64,000 bases of DNA from the NCBI GenBank assembly GCA_012932865.1, contig SAXG01000025.1, positions 124,001-188,000 on the forward strand, written 5' to 3'. The position numbers and the translations under genes were made by a program. Under the pieces are notes generated by a model, which had not been told where the DNA came from, ran no database searches, and saw only the letters and a program-made list of their open reading frames with translations. This DNA is from Amylostereum areolatum. Its lineage: Eukaryota > Basidiomycota > Agaricomycetes > Russulales > Stereaceae. Below are positions 34,050 through 45,511 of this stretch, piece by piece (position 1 is the first letter of the stretch; every line of letters starts with the position of its first letter).

Positions 34050-36065
34050 CTATCGCCACACCGCCTTCTCGTCAACATCGCCATGCTCCACCACCCGCCC
34101 CCGCCCCGGCTCGTCGTACACGCCCACCTCGTTGATATGCGCCGCCTTCCCCGTCACCTCAAACCACAACCTCACCTTCCTCGCCACCGTCCTCCTCACC
34201 GCATGTGCCGTCACCGCCTTCTGCACCTTCCCCTGCCCGTCGACCTCCAGAACCGGCACCCACTTCTCGCCTCTCATCACCTCCCACCGATACCCGCTCA
34301 TCCTCGACACAGGGTAATCGTGCCAGCGCCCGACGGGCTCGACGACCACGAGCGTGTTGAACGCGGTCTCCTCCGGGAACGTCAGCTCGAGCCAGCCGTA
34401 CGCGTCCCCGTCCGGTGGGAACCACGTATTCCCCAAGTTGCCGTCGTTCGCCATGTCGGGCCCGTACGTGTCCGCGTGGCCGCTGCACCGAATCCGCACC
34501 CCCTGCGCGAGATTGCGCGTGGTGATCGGGTCCATGTATCCGCGCAGACGGGGCGCGGGTCCCGGGTATGTCCACGCGTTGCCGATCTCTCGGAGGCGGC
34601 GGACGAGGTTGGGCGAGAGCTGGCCGTGGCGGTTGGGCGCGGCGTTGACGATGAGGGTGCAGTGTTGGGCGTTCTGGGGCAGGAGCCATTCGTGCACGAC
34701 GCGGTGGACGGATTTGAGCGCGGCGTGCTTGTCGGATTCTTTCCAGAACCAGCCGTCGGAGAGGGTGACGCAGGAGAAGGCCGGGAGCGCGCTGTCTTCG
34801 GGGAGGGTCTGGAGGTGGGGTTAGGGTTGGCCGATGAGAGGGGACGAGGAGCGGAAACGGGAGGGGAGAACGTACTTGGCCCGCGTTTTGCTCGAAAGCC
34901 TTGATGTCGCCGTAGAAGAGGCCGGACTTGGGGTAGTGCGACGCGTTGAGGTCGGTGACGAGGCAGTCCGGCTGGAGGGACTTGACGTGGCGGTATATCC
35001 TGCGGGCGCGGGCGTGAGCACCAATACACCTGACATACGGTAACACAGAAAAGCGACAGGGCGTCTTTGAAGGACGAAAAATGCGATGAACGGGATCGAG
35101 GACACGATTGGGTCCAGACCATCTTTCAATACACGCCTCGAGGAAGCGGACGTGAGAAGAGGATACGTACTCGTCGAAGGGAAATTCGGTGTAAGGGATG
35201 CGGCTCCAGGGAGCGCACCAGCCGTCGAAGACGATCATGTTGATATCACCGTAGTTGGTGAGGAGCTCGGTAAGGTGGTCCTTGACGAGCTGTATCTTCT
35301 CGGGTGTGATGTTGAAGTGTCGGATGTCATTGCGCTTGCTGGGGAAAGTCATGTTAGGGTAAAAGATATAGAACGGTAGGACTGTGGGTGAGAAACAGGA
35401 GGCCCAGAATATACAAAAGGTAAAGGAGGGGGAATGAAGCTTGGAGAGCGACAATGCGAGGTGTGGGAAAGAAGAGGGGACGTACTCGAGGATGGAATAG
35501 TAGAGGCCGACTTTGAGACCGCGGCTCCGGAAGGATTTGGCATATGAGCCAACTATATCTAACTTGGAGGGCGTATGCAAAACGCTCGGAGTGCCTGTCT
35601 TCGTCGGCCAGATGCAGAAGCCGTCGTGATGCTGCGACGCAAACTGTCAGCGCACTGCACGCTCGGGGGAAGACGGGTAAGATGGCCAGGTTCGCCCGAC
35701 AACGACTTTCGATTCCACCACCCTTCCCAAATCGAAAAAGCGAATAACACACGTACCTTCGTCGTCAGAAACGCGCCCTTCATGTTTGCGGCGATCGCGG
35801 CGTCCGCCCACTGGTCCGTATCGAGGTGGGTAGGGTTGAAGATCGTGGTCGGCTGGCGGTCGTCGCCCCATTCGAGATCCTGGTATGTGGCCATGTTGTA
35901 ATGGATGAACATGGCGAGCCGGAGGTCGAGAAACTGTTGCTGGAGTTCGCGGAGGGGCGTACGTGTAGGGTAGGGTGGAAGTGCCGGTGTCGACGAGGGC
36001 GCCACGTCGGCCTGAACATCGTCGAGATAGGGTGGGTGGGAACGCGAAACAAGGAGCTGGCCCAT
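34050..36065 (-). CDS. Alpha-L-fucosidase (GH29), no signal peptide
   Basis: GH29 enzymes release alpha-linked L-fucose with retention. Five exons (36065-35757, 35631-35486, 35338-35171, 34999-34876, 34808-34050) give 501 residues. The barrel motifs are in order: LRLAMFIHYNMATYQDLEW, KHHDGFCIWPTKTGTPS, SRGLKVGLYYSILD, NYGDINMIVFDGW (the Asp in this strand is the usual nucleophile), CLVTDLNASHYP, SCVTLSDGWFW and CTLIVNAAPNRHGQL. The C-terminal ~150 residues (NTWFPPDGDAYGWLELTF, YRWEVMRGEKWV) look like a discoidin-type carbohydrate-binding fold. The start MGQLLVSRSHPPYL is not a signal peptide, so the protein may be cytosolic unless an upstream exon is missed. Divergent from the reductase at 36782. 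Confidence 0.93.
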
Positions 36066-36781
36066 TGTATGGGAGATATGGGTATGGATTCCCGGGGGCG
36101 CTCGAGAGTCGAAGGTGACCGTGCTCGAGACTCAGAAACTGAGAGCAACGCTGTCGGCATTTCCCGGCGTGAAGGGTCCAACGTCCAACTTCCAAGGAAC
36201 CTCTTGCCAGGCTCTGTGAGGTGTTTCTGATCTCTTCCTCCGAGTCACTGCCTGTCACTGCCTGAGTCCCTCGCGGATCCGCGGGGTATTCAAGTTCCAG
36301 CTGATTCGAAACTTGCAGACCGTCGCTTACTTACGCCTTTCAGGTCTCTGTTTACTTTTGGAACGGAGTGACCGCCCTCCTTCAAATTCGATGGTTATTG
36401 CCACACTCGACGACGACAAGGTCACCGCGACTTGGGCGGGGGAAGTATTCGATCGTCCCCGTGTATGAAAAAGAACCTTGGAGCGTCGAATACGCAAAGG
36501 TGGTCTGAAATCTTCGAATCCGAAGCTCTAATCCCGCTCACCTCTCACTTTGCTCCCACAGATACCATACGCAGATGAGCGTAACAAGTTCGTCCCGCGC
36601 TCGGGAATCACGGTCGCCGTCTTGGACAGACGTCCCCGCATGCAACACATCATCTGATTTGCCGAACATTGTTGCTGCCTTTCAGACTTGCAGCGAACGC
36701 GTCGTGAGTGACATATAAGTATACGCCCGTCTTCGAGCTCCTCTCAGGCTCTCCCCGACACCCTCGAGTCATCTTCTCACC
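36066..36781. promoter_or_regulatory. Shared divergent promoter region, fucosidase / reductase A, with TATA box
   Basis: 716 bases separate the two start codons. A TATA-like ATATAAGTATA lies at 36712-36722, about 60 bases upstream of the reductase start. No TATA box is clear for the fucosidase. Confidence 0.5.
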
Positions 36782-38414
36782 ATGGCCCCTCCACCCGACC
36801 CACCGAAAGATTCTGTCCTTCAGGAGATGTGGACGATGTTAGACAAACACTCTGTCTTCGACTGTCCTGTCAAAGCCGTTCGTCGCCCGACCTCCGCGTC
36901 GACCTCCAACACCGCCGTAGACGACGGCGACGTGGTCGTTCTCACCGGAACTACAGGTCGGCTCGGCACCTACCTGCTCGCTCAGCTCCTGGCCAGCCGT
37001 CGCGTGCGCAAGGTTTACGCGTTGAACAGAGAAAACGCGACGCCGTTGAGGGAGAGGCAGGCGCAGGCGTTCCGGACCTACAACTTCGACGTAGCTCTTC
37101 TGGACGTCGCGGCAGAAAAGCTCAGCCTTCTCGTGGGCGACATGACAGGGAACAACCTGGGACTTCCGTACGACGTGTATGAAGAGGTGAACATCTCTCC
37201 TTGACAACCCTGTCCACAACATCTCAAAATCGTCCGACCATTTGCAGATTCGGCAGAGCGTTACAGTCATCATTAGCAACGGTGCGTTCCAGTGCTGTAT
37301 CGTCGGCCTTCGCCGATATTCAACGACAGCCTAACCCGTTTCCTTCTCTACTAGCGTGGACCTCGACCTTGAGTGTCAAGGCCCCCCTCGCACGGTTCGA
37401 GCCGCTCATCAAGGGCCTGAAGAACCTGGTGCACCTCTCCCTGTCGAGCCCCCGCGATTCCCCGCCCCTTCTGGCATTCGTGAGCACGATCATGGTTTGG
37501 TGGAGTGAGTGATTCGCACGCGCCCGACGCCCTCCTCTGACGGTGCCGCAGACCACCCCCCGATGGAGGCCAAGACGGAAGAGCTCATCGCCGACCCATA
37601 CGTCAGCGCGCACGGAGGGTACAGCAAGAGCAAGTGGGTCGCGGAGAGCCTCCTCGGACGCGCCGCCAAATCGCACGGTGCGCCTTCTCCCCTTGCCTTC
37701 CACAGCTGCGTCCTCACCGACGCCCTGCTCCTCCCCCAGGACTCCCCGTCGCGATCCTGCGCGTCACACAGCTCTGCGGTGACACCAGAACCGGGTCCTG
37801 GAACATCGACGAGTGGCTCCCGGCGCTCGTCCACCTCTCCCAACTGCAAGGCGTGCGCGCCGTCCCCTTGTACGCCATGGTAAGTACGCGCCGAGTGGCC
37901 ATCCCCGCCTCAGCCCTGATTCACTGTCCACGACGTCCGCTCGTTCGCCTTCCCGCAGAACATGCGCTGGCTCTCCCCGGACGTCGCCGCGAAGATCGTG
38001 CTCGACGTGCTTTCGTTGAATGACGACGCCACATCCGGGAAGCGCACGAGTCGGGACGCCGGCACCCTCCGCGTCCTCAACGTCGTCCACCCGATCGCCG
38101 TCCCCGGCAGCGTCGTCTCCACCGGCATCAGCGCCGCGACGGGTCTGCCCATAATCCCCGCCCTTGTTTGGGTGGACCGCGTGCGCACGGGCCCGTTGGC
38201 CGCAAACGCCCTCTCCCGCGCGTCCCTCTACTGGTTCGAGCAGGTGCTGACCAAACCCGAGCTCGAGCTCCATTTCGAGATCGCGCGCACGATGGGCTCC
38301 AGCGCGACGATGCGCGCGCTCGTCGAGCCTGCGTTAAACGTGGAGGAGGTCCGGGGCTGGGTCGAATGGTTGACGTTGAATCGACGCGGGACGGGGGCGA
38401 TTGCGCGGTTGTGA
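36782..38414 (+). CDS. Stand-alone thioester-reductase-like NAD(P) protein, copy A
   Basis: Related to the reductase domain of aminoadipate reductase and NRPS-like enzymes (extended SDR, male-sterility/NAD-binding-4 type), which reduce carrier-bound thioesters to aldehydes. Six exons (36782-37186, 37248-37281, 37355-37504, 37552-37677, 37740-37879, 37959-38414) give 436 residues. Signatures: VVVLTGTTGRLGTYLLAQLL (Rossmann GxTGxLG), VRKVYALNR, SVTVIISNAW, the catalytic region GYSKSKWVAE (YxxxK), and LPVAILRVTQLCGD. No adenylation or carrier domain is present, so the acyl donor would have to act in trans, or the protein has another substrate. A paralogue lies at 45512. Confidence 0.9.
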
Positions 38415-39148
38415 CTCAGAGGGCCTGCCTGTTTGAACTTACGTTCCGTCCGACGAAGAAGGGAAGGCGTGTATTACAGTGAACGTATCGCATCATGCTT
38501 TATTATAGTACAGTGATGAGTTCAACAGCAGCACGTAAGTAGCATCCGATCTGTGCACATCAGCCTTCTGCAAGGTCGTCATTTGTGTACTTGCTCGTTC
38601 CATTTGCATCTGACTATATCTTAACCTCCGTACATATGAGAGGGCGCATCCGCACCCAAGCCTGCCGTTTCAGGTCGTACTATGCCCTTTCTCGTCTTCT
38701 TTCGAGCACGCCTAGTATCGGACACTATTCCCAACTCCTGACGATCCGTGTCGCCCTTCGCGCGTTTCCCTTGGCCTAGACTTCCCCCGCTCTGACGAGT
38801 ACCATTTTGACTTCGGTGTCGATGGGATGCCGAAGCCACGGCCGGATCGTTCGCAGGGTGAGTGTGGTCTTCAGCACTGAAAAAAAGATCCGCCGAAGGG
38901 GTGGCGACGGGCGGCGGTGCACGCTGGTCGGAGGGCGCGATACCCTCCAAGGAGAGGGAGTGAGGAGATCGTTGCGTTCGACGACGGGGGTCAGAGGTCA
39001 TAAGATCACCTTGGAACCGAGAATTGCTAACGAAGGCCCGAGGGGAGGGCATCCCGGCAGTAGTAGCATACCGTACGCCACACGATGTGTTCGGTTCTTC
39101 CTCGCCACCGCGATAGCCCGGCAGCGAGGAAGAAGTACCACTTCCCTG
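38415..39148. other. Intergenic, no gene recognised
   Basis: Lies between two converging genes and contains both 3' flanks (AT-rich near 38490-38520). Open frames on both strands lack family likeness. Confidence 0.45.
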
Positions 39149-39790
39149 TCAATGTGATAGAGAGATTAGGTACAACATGGCGAGGTTAAAGAAGGGGGAA
39201 AGGCGAACCTCTGCAGAAGGGAGTTCGCGTAAGAAGTGGCTGCCATCGGTGCAGTGGTCCGTCATGTGGCCCGCAGAGCCAAGGGCGCTGTGGCGTACAC
39301 AAGGAAGGAGAGCTTGTGGCAAAGGGGCAGGTTCTCCTGTACGAACCCGAACCAGGGGATATTCCTCTTCTTGGAAGGGTCGCTGTCCCCGAGAGGGACT
39401 GCAGGGGGGCGAGCGAGGCGAGGCGGCCTGAACTACTACTTCAGAAAACAGGTCGCTCGTCGCAGTCGAAGTGAGCGCCGTCTCTTGGAGGACGTGCTTC
39501 AACGTTTCGCATGCCGCGACTAGGGCGTCAAACCGAGCTTGCAGATCGGCATGCGCCGCCCTCTCCTGTCGTAGATCATCTCTGAGCTTCGATGTCTCCC
39601 TTTCGTGGCGTTCTCTGAGGCCGCGGGCTTCGCGGACAAGGTCGGAATTCGCGTCGATCACGGCCTGCACGTTGAACAGCACTGTTGGGGGAGGGATGTT
39701 CTGGGAGGGGCACGACTGGGTGATGATGGTGGAAGGGTTCAGGAAAGATGGGGGATAGGAGAGAGCTTTATAGTTCAGAGACGTGCGCAT
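39149..39790 (-). CDS. Hypothetical coiled-coil protein
   Basis: A single frame of 213 residues from ATG 39790. After an uninformative start (MRTSLNYKALSYPPSFLNP), a long heptad-rich helix runs about residues 40-110: FNVQAVIDANSDLVREARGL, RERHERETSKLRDDLRQE, RAAHADLQARFDALVAACE. A Ser/Pro-rich segment follows. The final ~60 residues have poor coding character and may belong to an intron or UTR. No family recognised. Its 5' end is 61 bases from the foldback element at 39851, which therefore sits in its promoter. Confidence 0.5.
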   Translation of the reverse strand: MRTSLNYKALSYPPSFLNPSTIITQSCPSQNIPPPTVLFNVQAVIDANSDLVREARGLRERHERETSKLRDDLRQERAAHADLQARFDALVAACETLKHVLQETALTSTATSDLFSEVVVQAASPRSPPCSPSRGQRPFQEEEYPLVRVRTGEPAPLPQALLPCVRHSALGSAGHMTDHCTDGSHFLRELPSAEVRLSPFFNLAMLYLISLSH

Positions 39791-39850
39791 GAGGATGACT
39801 ACGGCATGATGCCATGTTAGGAGGACTGGGAAGCGCGGATGACTAGCCTT

Positions 39851-40339
39851 CACCGCGGGCGGAAGTCCATTTTTTCGGAGTCGAAATGCATTCGAAACGG
39901 GCGACGAAAGTACAAATACCAATCGTGTTTTTACCTGGACAAAACACATTCCAAACGTGTACTTTCAGGCACATGTTCCTGCCTCGTGTACCCTTCCAAA
40001 ACTAGAAATTTCCGCCACGAGCAGTGATTGATCTGAAATTAGAAGCTTTAGGGCAATTTTTGGAGGATCTTTTTCTAATTGAAACTGATTCTCCTTGGGG
40101 AACCAGTTTCAAACTGCTTAATGTGGGAAGAATATGGTCCTAAAAGGTTTTATTTCAAACTAATAACTGCTCATGGCGGAAATTTCTAGTTTGGAAGGGT
40201 ACACGAGGCAGGAACATGTGCCTGAAAGTACATGTTTGGAATGTGTTTTGTCCAGGTAAAAACACGATTGGTATTTGTACTTTTGTCGCCCGTTTCGAAT
40301 GCATTTCGACTCCGAAAAAATGGACTTCCGCCCGCGGTG
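39851..40339. mobile_element. Foldback-type transposon with 175-bp inverted arms
   Basis: Left arm 39851-40025 and right arm 40166-40339 are inverted copies with about four differences. Outer ends read CACCGCGGGCGGAAGTCC and its complement. The middle 140 bases are AT-rich and unique. CTT flanks both ends (39848-39850 and 40340-40342), a possible 3-base target duplication. CAC...GTG ends plus a 3-base duplication suggest a CMC/CACTA relative, but the long arms make it foldback-like. There is no protein. Near-identical arms point to a recent insertion. Confidence 0.85.
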
Positions 40340-40342
40340 CTT

Positions 40343-41334
40343 GCGATGTGGCACATTATAGCCTTGCTATCCCAGGACCCCGTGCGTAACAGCCCCGGAA
40401 GTGATCGGCGTCGTTCTTTGACGTTTCAGAGAGTAGATCTGAGAAGGAGCGATAACAAAACGATGCATTGACGGGGAATGTCGAACGAGGCTGCTGATGA
40501 AATGGAGAGAGAAACTGGTTGTAATTTTCCACTGGAAAGTCAACGAGAAGGACATTTCGAAGGAGCAAGCCGACTGCAGGGTTCCCTTGTCCTTGTCGTC
40601 GTCTCATCACCGATGATACCGATCAGCGGATCCCACAGTCCGTTGAATTCTCCAAGTTGTGAAAGACCATTGGGTTTGTTATTCGACAGAGTGTGTTGTG
40701 TGCATTCGAGGACGTGTTGTTCAGAAAGAAGCAGTGACCACTGACGTGAATATCGTTGTTGTCTGTCTGGAGAAAACAAGCCAGTTGTTCCGACTCGTTC
40801 GCGCCGTGCCACTGCGTCTGCTAGGCAACGAAAGTGGCTTGAATATTCCAATGCGAGGACAACGTACTCACTTATCTCGTGTACTGGAGTATACCTCCGC
40901 TTATCGATCTGTACACGACGTCCAACGTGGTGAACAAAACCTGAAGCTTGACGCTCGAAGTTCGAGCGGGTTGAACTTGCCTCAGGTCCCAGGCTCGGCG
41001 CTCGCCGGCGGCAAGTCAAATTTACGTGCACGTGATGAGAGACTGACCGCGCGTTCCTTACATAAGTTGCACAACCCTCCCGCCCGCTCCAAAGCCAACT
41101 CGCTGGCATCCCTACGTCGCGCGACGAGCAAGTCAACGATCGCGCTTTACAAAAGGCACCTGTCCTCGCAGGAACACTGACGTGTTCTAGATGTATATAA
41201 GAATCGCACCACGCATACGTACGCACTGCCAGTGTAAGTAATCAAAGCTCCCAAGTCCAAGTCCGATCCCCCAAGCCACTGGCTCCGCGCACCTCCTGAT
41301 TTTTGGCTTCCGACCTTCAAAAACAAAGGCGGAA
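40343..41334. other. Intergenic, no gene recognised
   Basis: Several overlapping frames (up to 228 codons on the minus strand, 173 on the plus) compete over the same bases and none shows a family motif. A real but unrecognised gene cannot be excluded. Confidence 0.35.
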
Positions 41335-43544
41335 TCATGCGCGCCGTGAGACCACGAACGCGCCCTCCCACGGCACCTCGCCCACATTCATCGTCATCGC
41401 GCGCCAACTCCCCGCGAACACCGTCGCGCCGTGCAGGTACCCGCGAAAGACCCAACGCGCGGCGCGGACTTGCGGGTCGGCCTGCAGAGATGCCAAAATT
41501 TGACAGGGGTACGATTCAGCACGGTATAAAATACGCATATACGTATACCGAGGAAAGAAGGTCGGACACGTACCGGAATCCTCACGAGCGCGATCAGCCC
41601 GTCCCACGCGCGGACGCGACCCAGGAAAGTGTACCTGCCCCACGCAAGACCGTGGTCGGTGTCCGTCTGCCCGTGTTCAAGAATCAGCGTCCAGTCTCAT
41701 GCCGCATAGGCACCGCGAAACCGAAGCGGGGAAGGGGTGGGAGGGTGAGGTGCGCACCTCTCCAGTGAAAACGATGTCCTGAAGCCCGTCCGAGTCCGAC
41801 GCCGCCAGACCCGCGTACGCGAAGTCCGCCTCGTAGTCCGCGGGGTTCGGAGGACGCACGGTCTTGTGCTCGGTGCGGTTTCCCGCGTCGTCGACGATCA
41901 CCACGCCGTCCTGCCCGTCGTGTTTCCCGTCAGCCCTCCATTGCTGTGGACTCCCGCCAAAGGAGAAGAAGGAAAAGCAAACGCTCACCCGCTCGTGATG
42001 CACCGTCACCGTCGGGAACCACGCGTTCCGTATCCCCTCGTCGCGAATATCGTCCGAAGGGCCGCCGACCGCGGCCGCCCGCTGGTTCGCGGACGAGGGG
42101 GACGCATGCTCGCGCAGACGCATGAACATCGGCCAGATGCTCATCCACGGGTTCATCTCGCTGAAACCCTGCGGGCACTCGAGCGTGGTGAGCAGGGCGA
42201 GGTAGCCGTTGAGCTCCGGGATCTGCGCGCGGGGCGGGTCAGGACTCAGCGGGGGGGAAAGGGAAAGACGGGAGAGGGTGCTACGCACGAGCAGCTTGCC
42301 TTGCCACAGCCCGCTCATGCACCCCGGACGATAGACGTCCCCCCGCGGCGCGAGCGCGGACGGCGCCCAGGGATCGACGCACCGACGCATGCGCGCCCAC
42401 TCGGCGTCGAACCGCGCGCTGCTGCGGGGAACGGGGCGGGGGAGCGCGCCGCGGTGGGCGTTGACCTCGCGGATGTCGGCCTGGGTCTGGCCTACGTAGC
42501 CTGGCACGCGCTCGGTGGGGAGGTGGTCGGGTACGACGAGGGGGACGGCTTCGCGGACGGCGAAGTAGATGAGTTTGGCGGCGGCGGAGAGCGGGGGCGG
42601 GCAAAGGGTGATGGTCTGTTGGTAGTGGGTGTGGGTGTGCGGGGTTGGGGGGCAGTAGAGAGGGTAGGCGCCGTGTGCGTTTTGGAGGGTGGTTTGTGCG
42701 GAGAGCTGGAAGGAATCGGCGAGGGGGAAGTGGTAGTGGTTGTCCGGGGCGAGGAAGGAAGGGTACTGGGCGGGGGGACGGACCGGGGTGAGCGGGGTGA
42801 GGAGATGACGTAGGCTCGCAGTGCAGGAGGATGCTGACCTTGAAAGCCACGACAGTGTAAGGTAGTACCGAATCGACGAGCTCCTGGCGTCGGTCGGAGC
42901 TCTGCGCCGCCAGCATGTCTGTGTCGGGGAAGTCCATGGCCGTCAGCCCGAGGGGAACTACATTCGAAGCGTGGAACGCACGCACCGCGATTGAGGGTCA
43001 ACCAGAGGAGCCAGAGCGCGAGGGTGTTGATCGTGCTCTCGACCGGCCAGCCGCTCTGCAGGCCCTCCCGCAGACGCGTGCGCACGAACCGATCGACGAA
43101 CGCGCCGACGCCTGCCCGCGCGAAGTGCACACGGTTCTTGCCGTCGTCCTCGAGGGCCATGAACAGAAGCGTCCAGAAGTCGGCGAGAACGGTCGGGGCG
43201 TGGATGTCGCCTTGTCGGATGCGCTTGAGGGTGAGGCAGTTTGTGCGGAGTTGGGACGCGAGGTTGGCGGCGTGGAGGACTTCGGGGCCGAGACGACGAC
43301 GGGGGGCGTCGGCGTCGAAGAGGTCGGTGAAGAGACGCATGTAGAGGGTGTTGTTACGAGTGTAGGAGAGGGCGTTGTAGATGTGGCGACAAGTGGAGAG
43401 CAGGGGAAGGAGCTGGGCGGGTGGACAAGCCGGGGGGTGGTCGTGGGCATCGTCGTCACCGCCGCGGCCGAGCTCGTAGGCGATGTTCTCTAGGATCTCT
43501 GGAGGGATGCGGAGGAGGCGGGGTTGTTGTGCGGGAGCAGCCAT
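41335..43544 (-). CDS. F-box protein of a basidiomycete family
   Basis: F-box proteins are substrate receptors of SCF ubiquitin ligases. Seven exons (43544-42986, 42957-42839, 42765-42289, 42222-41989, 41943-41758, 41666-41574, 41481-41335) join in frame to 604 residues. The N-terminus has the F-box: LLRIPPEILENIAYELG, LLPLLSTCRHIYNALSY. A helical middle part (RTRLREGLQSGWPVESTINT) follows. The C-terminal region holds RPGCMSGLWQGKLL, GIRNAWFPTVTVHHER, LQDIVFTGETDTDHGLAWG, RYTFLGRVRAWDGLIALV and RWVFRGYLHGATVFAGSWR, a beta-rich module found in mushroom F-box proteins. Exon 6 requires the CAG acceptor at 41667; a nearer AG gives a stop. A TATA-like CTTATAAAG lies 72 bases upstream (43616-43624). 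Confidence 0.88.
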
Positions 43545-45511
43545 GATTGTGTGGATGTGCGGCGGGAGGGACTGAGAGGCATTGAATGGGAGTGGGAAGC
43601 GAATGAAGGCGGGTACTTTATAAGTGTAGTGCAAAGCGTGAACGTGTTCTGGAGCCCTGACTGGCGAAGTCACCGCGTCTTCCCCAAACGTAATCGCCGT
43701 CCTCCCCTCATTCGTCCGTTCACCTCCCCGCCCCACGGGCCACGCTCCAGGCCTTGCTTATTTAAATCCACAAACGCCCAACTTGAACGTCCTACTATCT
43801 AGTGACCATCCTTACGTTCTCTTTCTCTCGCCCTCAGCGCGCATTCAATCAATATTCAATCGTCAAGTTCACTTGCTGTGATCGAATAGCATGCACGCTG
43901 TTGCCAGCCCCCGCCTCGCGATCTGACCATTATATATAGCAACACATACACTGATTGTGGACACGCATACTCCGCTACCCGGTCGGTATGTACATACTTG
44001 GTTTTTTTTACTCGCTTCAATCTCGCCTCCTTCGCGTCGCTTCATATCACCCTTTCGAGACCCTCGCCCACCTTCCTTCTCCGACGGATATATATGTTAC
44101 TTTGCATGACAGAACCGTATACTTACTTACCACACCCATGTCAGCGTCGGCGACGCGACCAGCCGGTCGTTTGGGCGCCGAAACAGGCCGAAACGCAATC
44201 TTCTCCTTCAGTTTAGGTTGCGGATCGAACAACTTGAGGCTTAACATGGACGAGGATGCCGGCGCCCCGTTCTCGATTGGTTAATATTAAACAAGGGACA
44301 GAACACCGGATAATATGCATTTGGTTATGTATCGCCGTTGGTATATAGTGGTACGTCGACGTTGCTGCTCTGCTGTGATCGTTTTTTTCACGTACTGATG
44401 CCTGGCATCGCACAACTCCGTCCGAAGCGTGCCCTTAGCATGACGTCAAACTTTCCGTTTTTTCTAACGAACAAAAATGATACCACAGAAGGGGGTGAAT
44501 TGCTATAACGCCCATTTTCCAGCGGGCCCGTGGCTTACTGCGTAGTGCTTCGAAATTCTTGGGGAGGGCGAGTGCCAGCCTGCAGTGGCGGCGAGCCTGA
44601 ATGTCGGACAGGCTCCCACCGCCATTTATCTTGCTCCCCGAAATGGACACTCTTCCGTAAGTATGATCAGATGCATGAGAAAGCGTGCATCCTCGTAGAC
44701 CTGGGCTCTTTGTGCGAGCGGATTGCCAAGAGATCGACTCGGCATGCTCGGCCGGGACCCAGCCCCTCCCACCCCTATCGCCTTCGTTCGTTACGTAATT
44801 TAATATTCGCACGGTGTCCATTTTCTTGCTCCAGTCATGTTTTTCGCGCTCGCCACTGGCAGCCGTTCGCCGTTCAACTTCCTCGACCGTCGCCCACGGA
44901 AGAAGAGCCGGAATTCGGACGTCGTTCTATCTATCTCCTCCTATGCCATCGGTCTTAATCGGCTCAGCGTCCAAGTTCGGTCCAGCCTGGCCCAGCCCGT
45001 CCTGCGACTCCAATGCGAGTGCGCGACTCCCCTCGTTTTCGAATTGCGGATGCCACTTGCCAGCTGACGCGGGGGCGTGTGTGCCGGTGTGCGTCCATCA
45101 TGTAAATATGGAGGATGCCATGCATCCGTGCGTACTCACGGGAATCCCAGCGAACGCCTGATTGCGCTGCAACTTGAAGCCTGTACTTATCAGAACCTGA
45201 TGACCCGACTTCATCACCGTTCAAGTAATCTGGGCGTTGCGCCCGCTCTTTTAAGCAGGTGACTCCAGCTGAGCAGGTCATGTACCCGGCTCGGAACGAC
45301 GCGGCAACTCAATGCGAAGAGGTCCGAAGGACAGAAGTTCTTCGCTGTGTTCTTCCTATCACTTCGGTATCAATTATCAGCTCGTGATTCCCATCTACGG
45401 TGGAAATTCTGGTGGACGCCAAAGCGGCAGGTTGCTTCAAGGTATGACCTATATACGACGTACCGCCATTGGGACACTCTCACGGACACTTCCCCGTCGC
45501 CCATACACAAC
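43545..45511. other. Intergenic; promoters at both ends
   Basis: No gene recognised. The left end has the F-box TATA box; the right end has a TATA-like CTATATAC at 45450-45457, about 55 bases upstream of reductase copy B. AT-rich stretches with TATATA occur at 43930-43945 and 44090-44096. Confidence 0.45.

Noticed and set aside
41677..41757. Reading through the end of F-box exon 5 to a stop, or using the AG at 41693
   Set aside because: Either choice ends the protein early. The CAG acceptor at 41667 keeps frame into TDTDHGLAWG and makes total length a multiple of three.
42281..42985. 234-codon minus frame rich in Pro/Arg/His
   Set aside because: It reads the correct exon 2 of the F-box gene, then continues through an intron into a shadow frame of exon 3.
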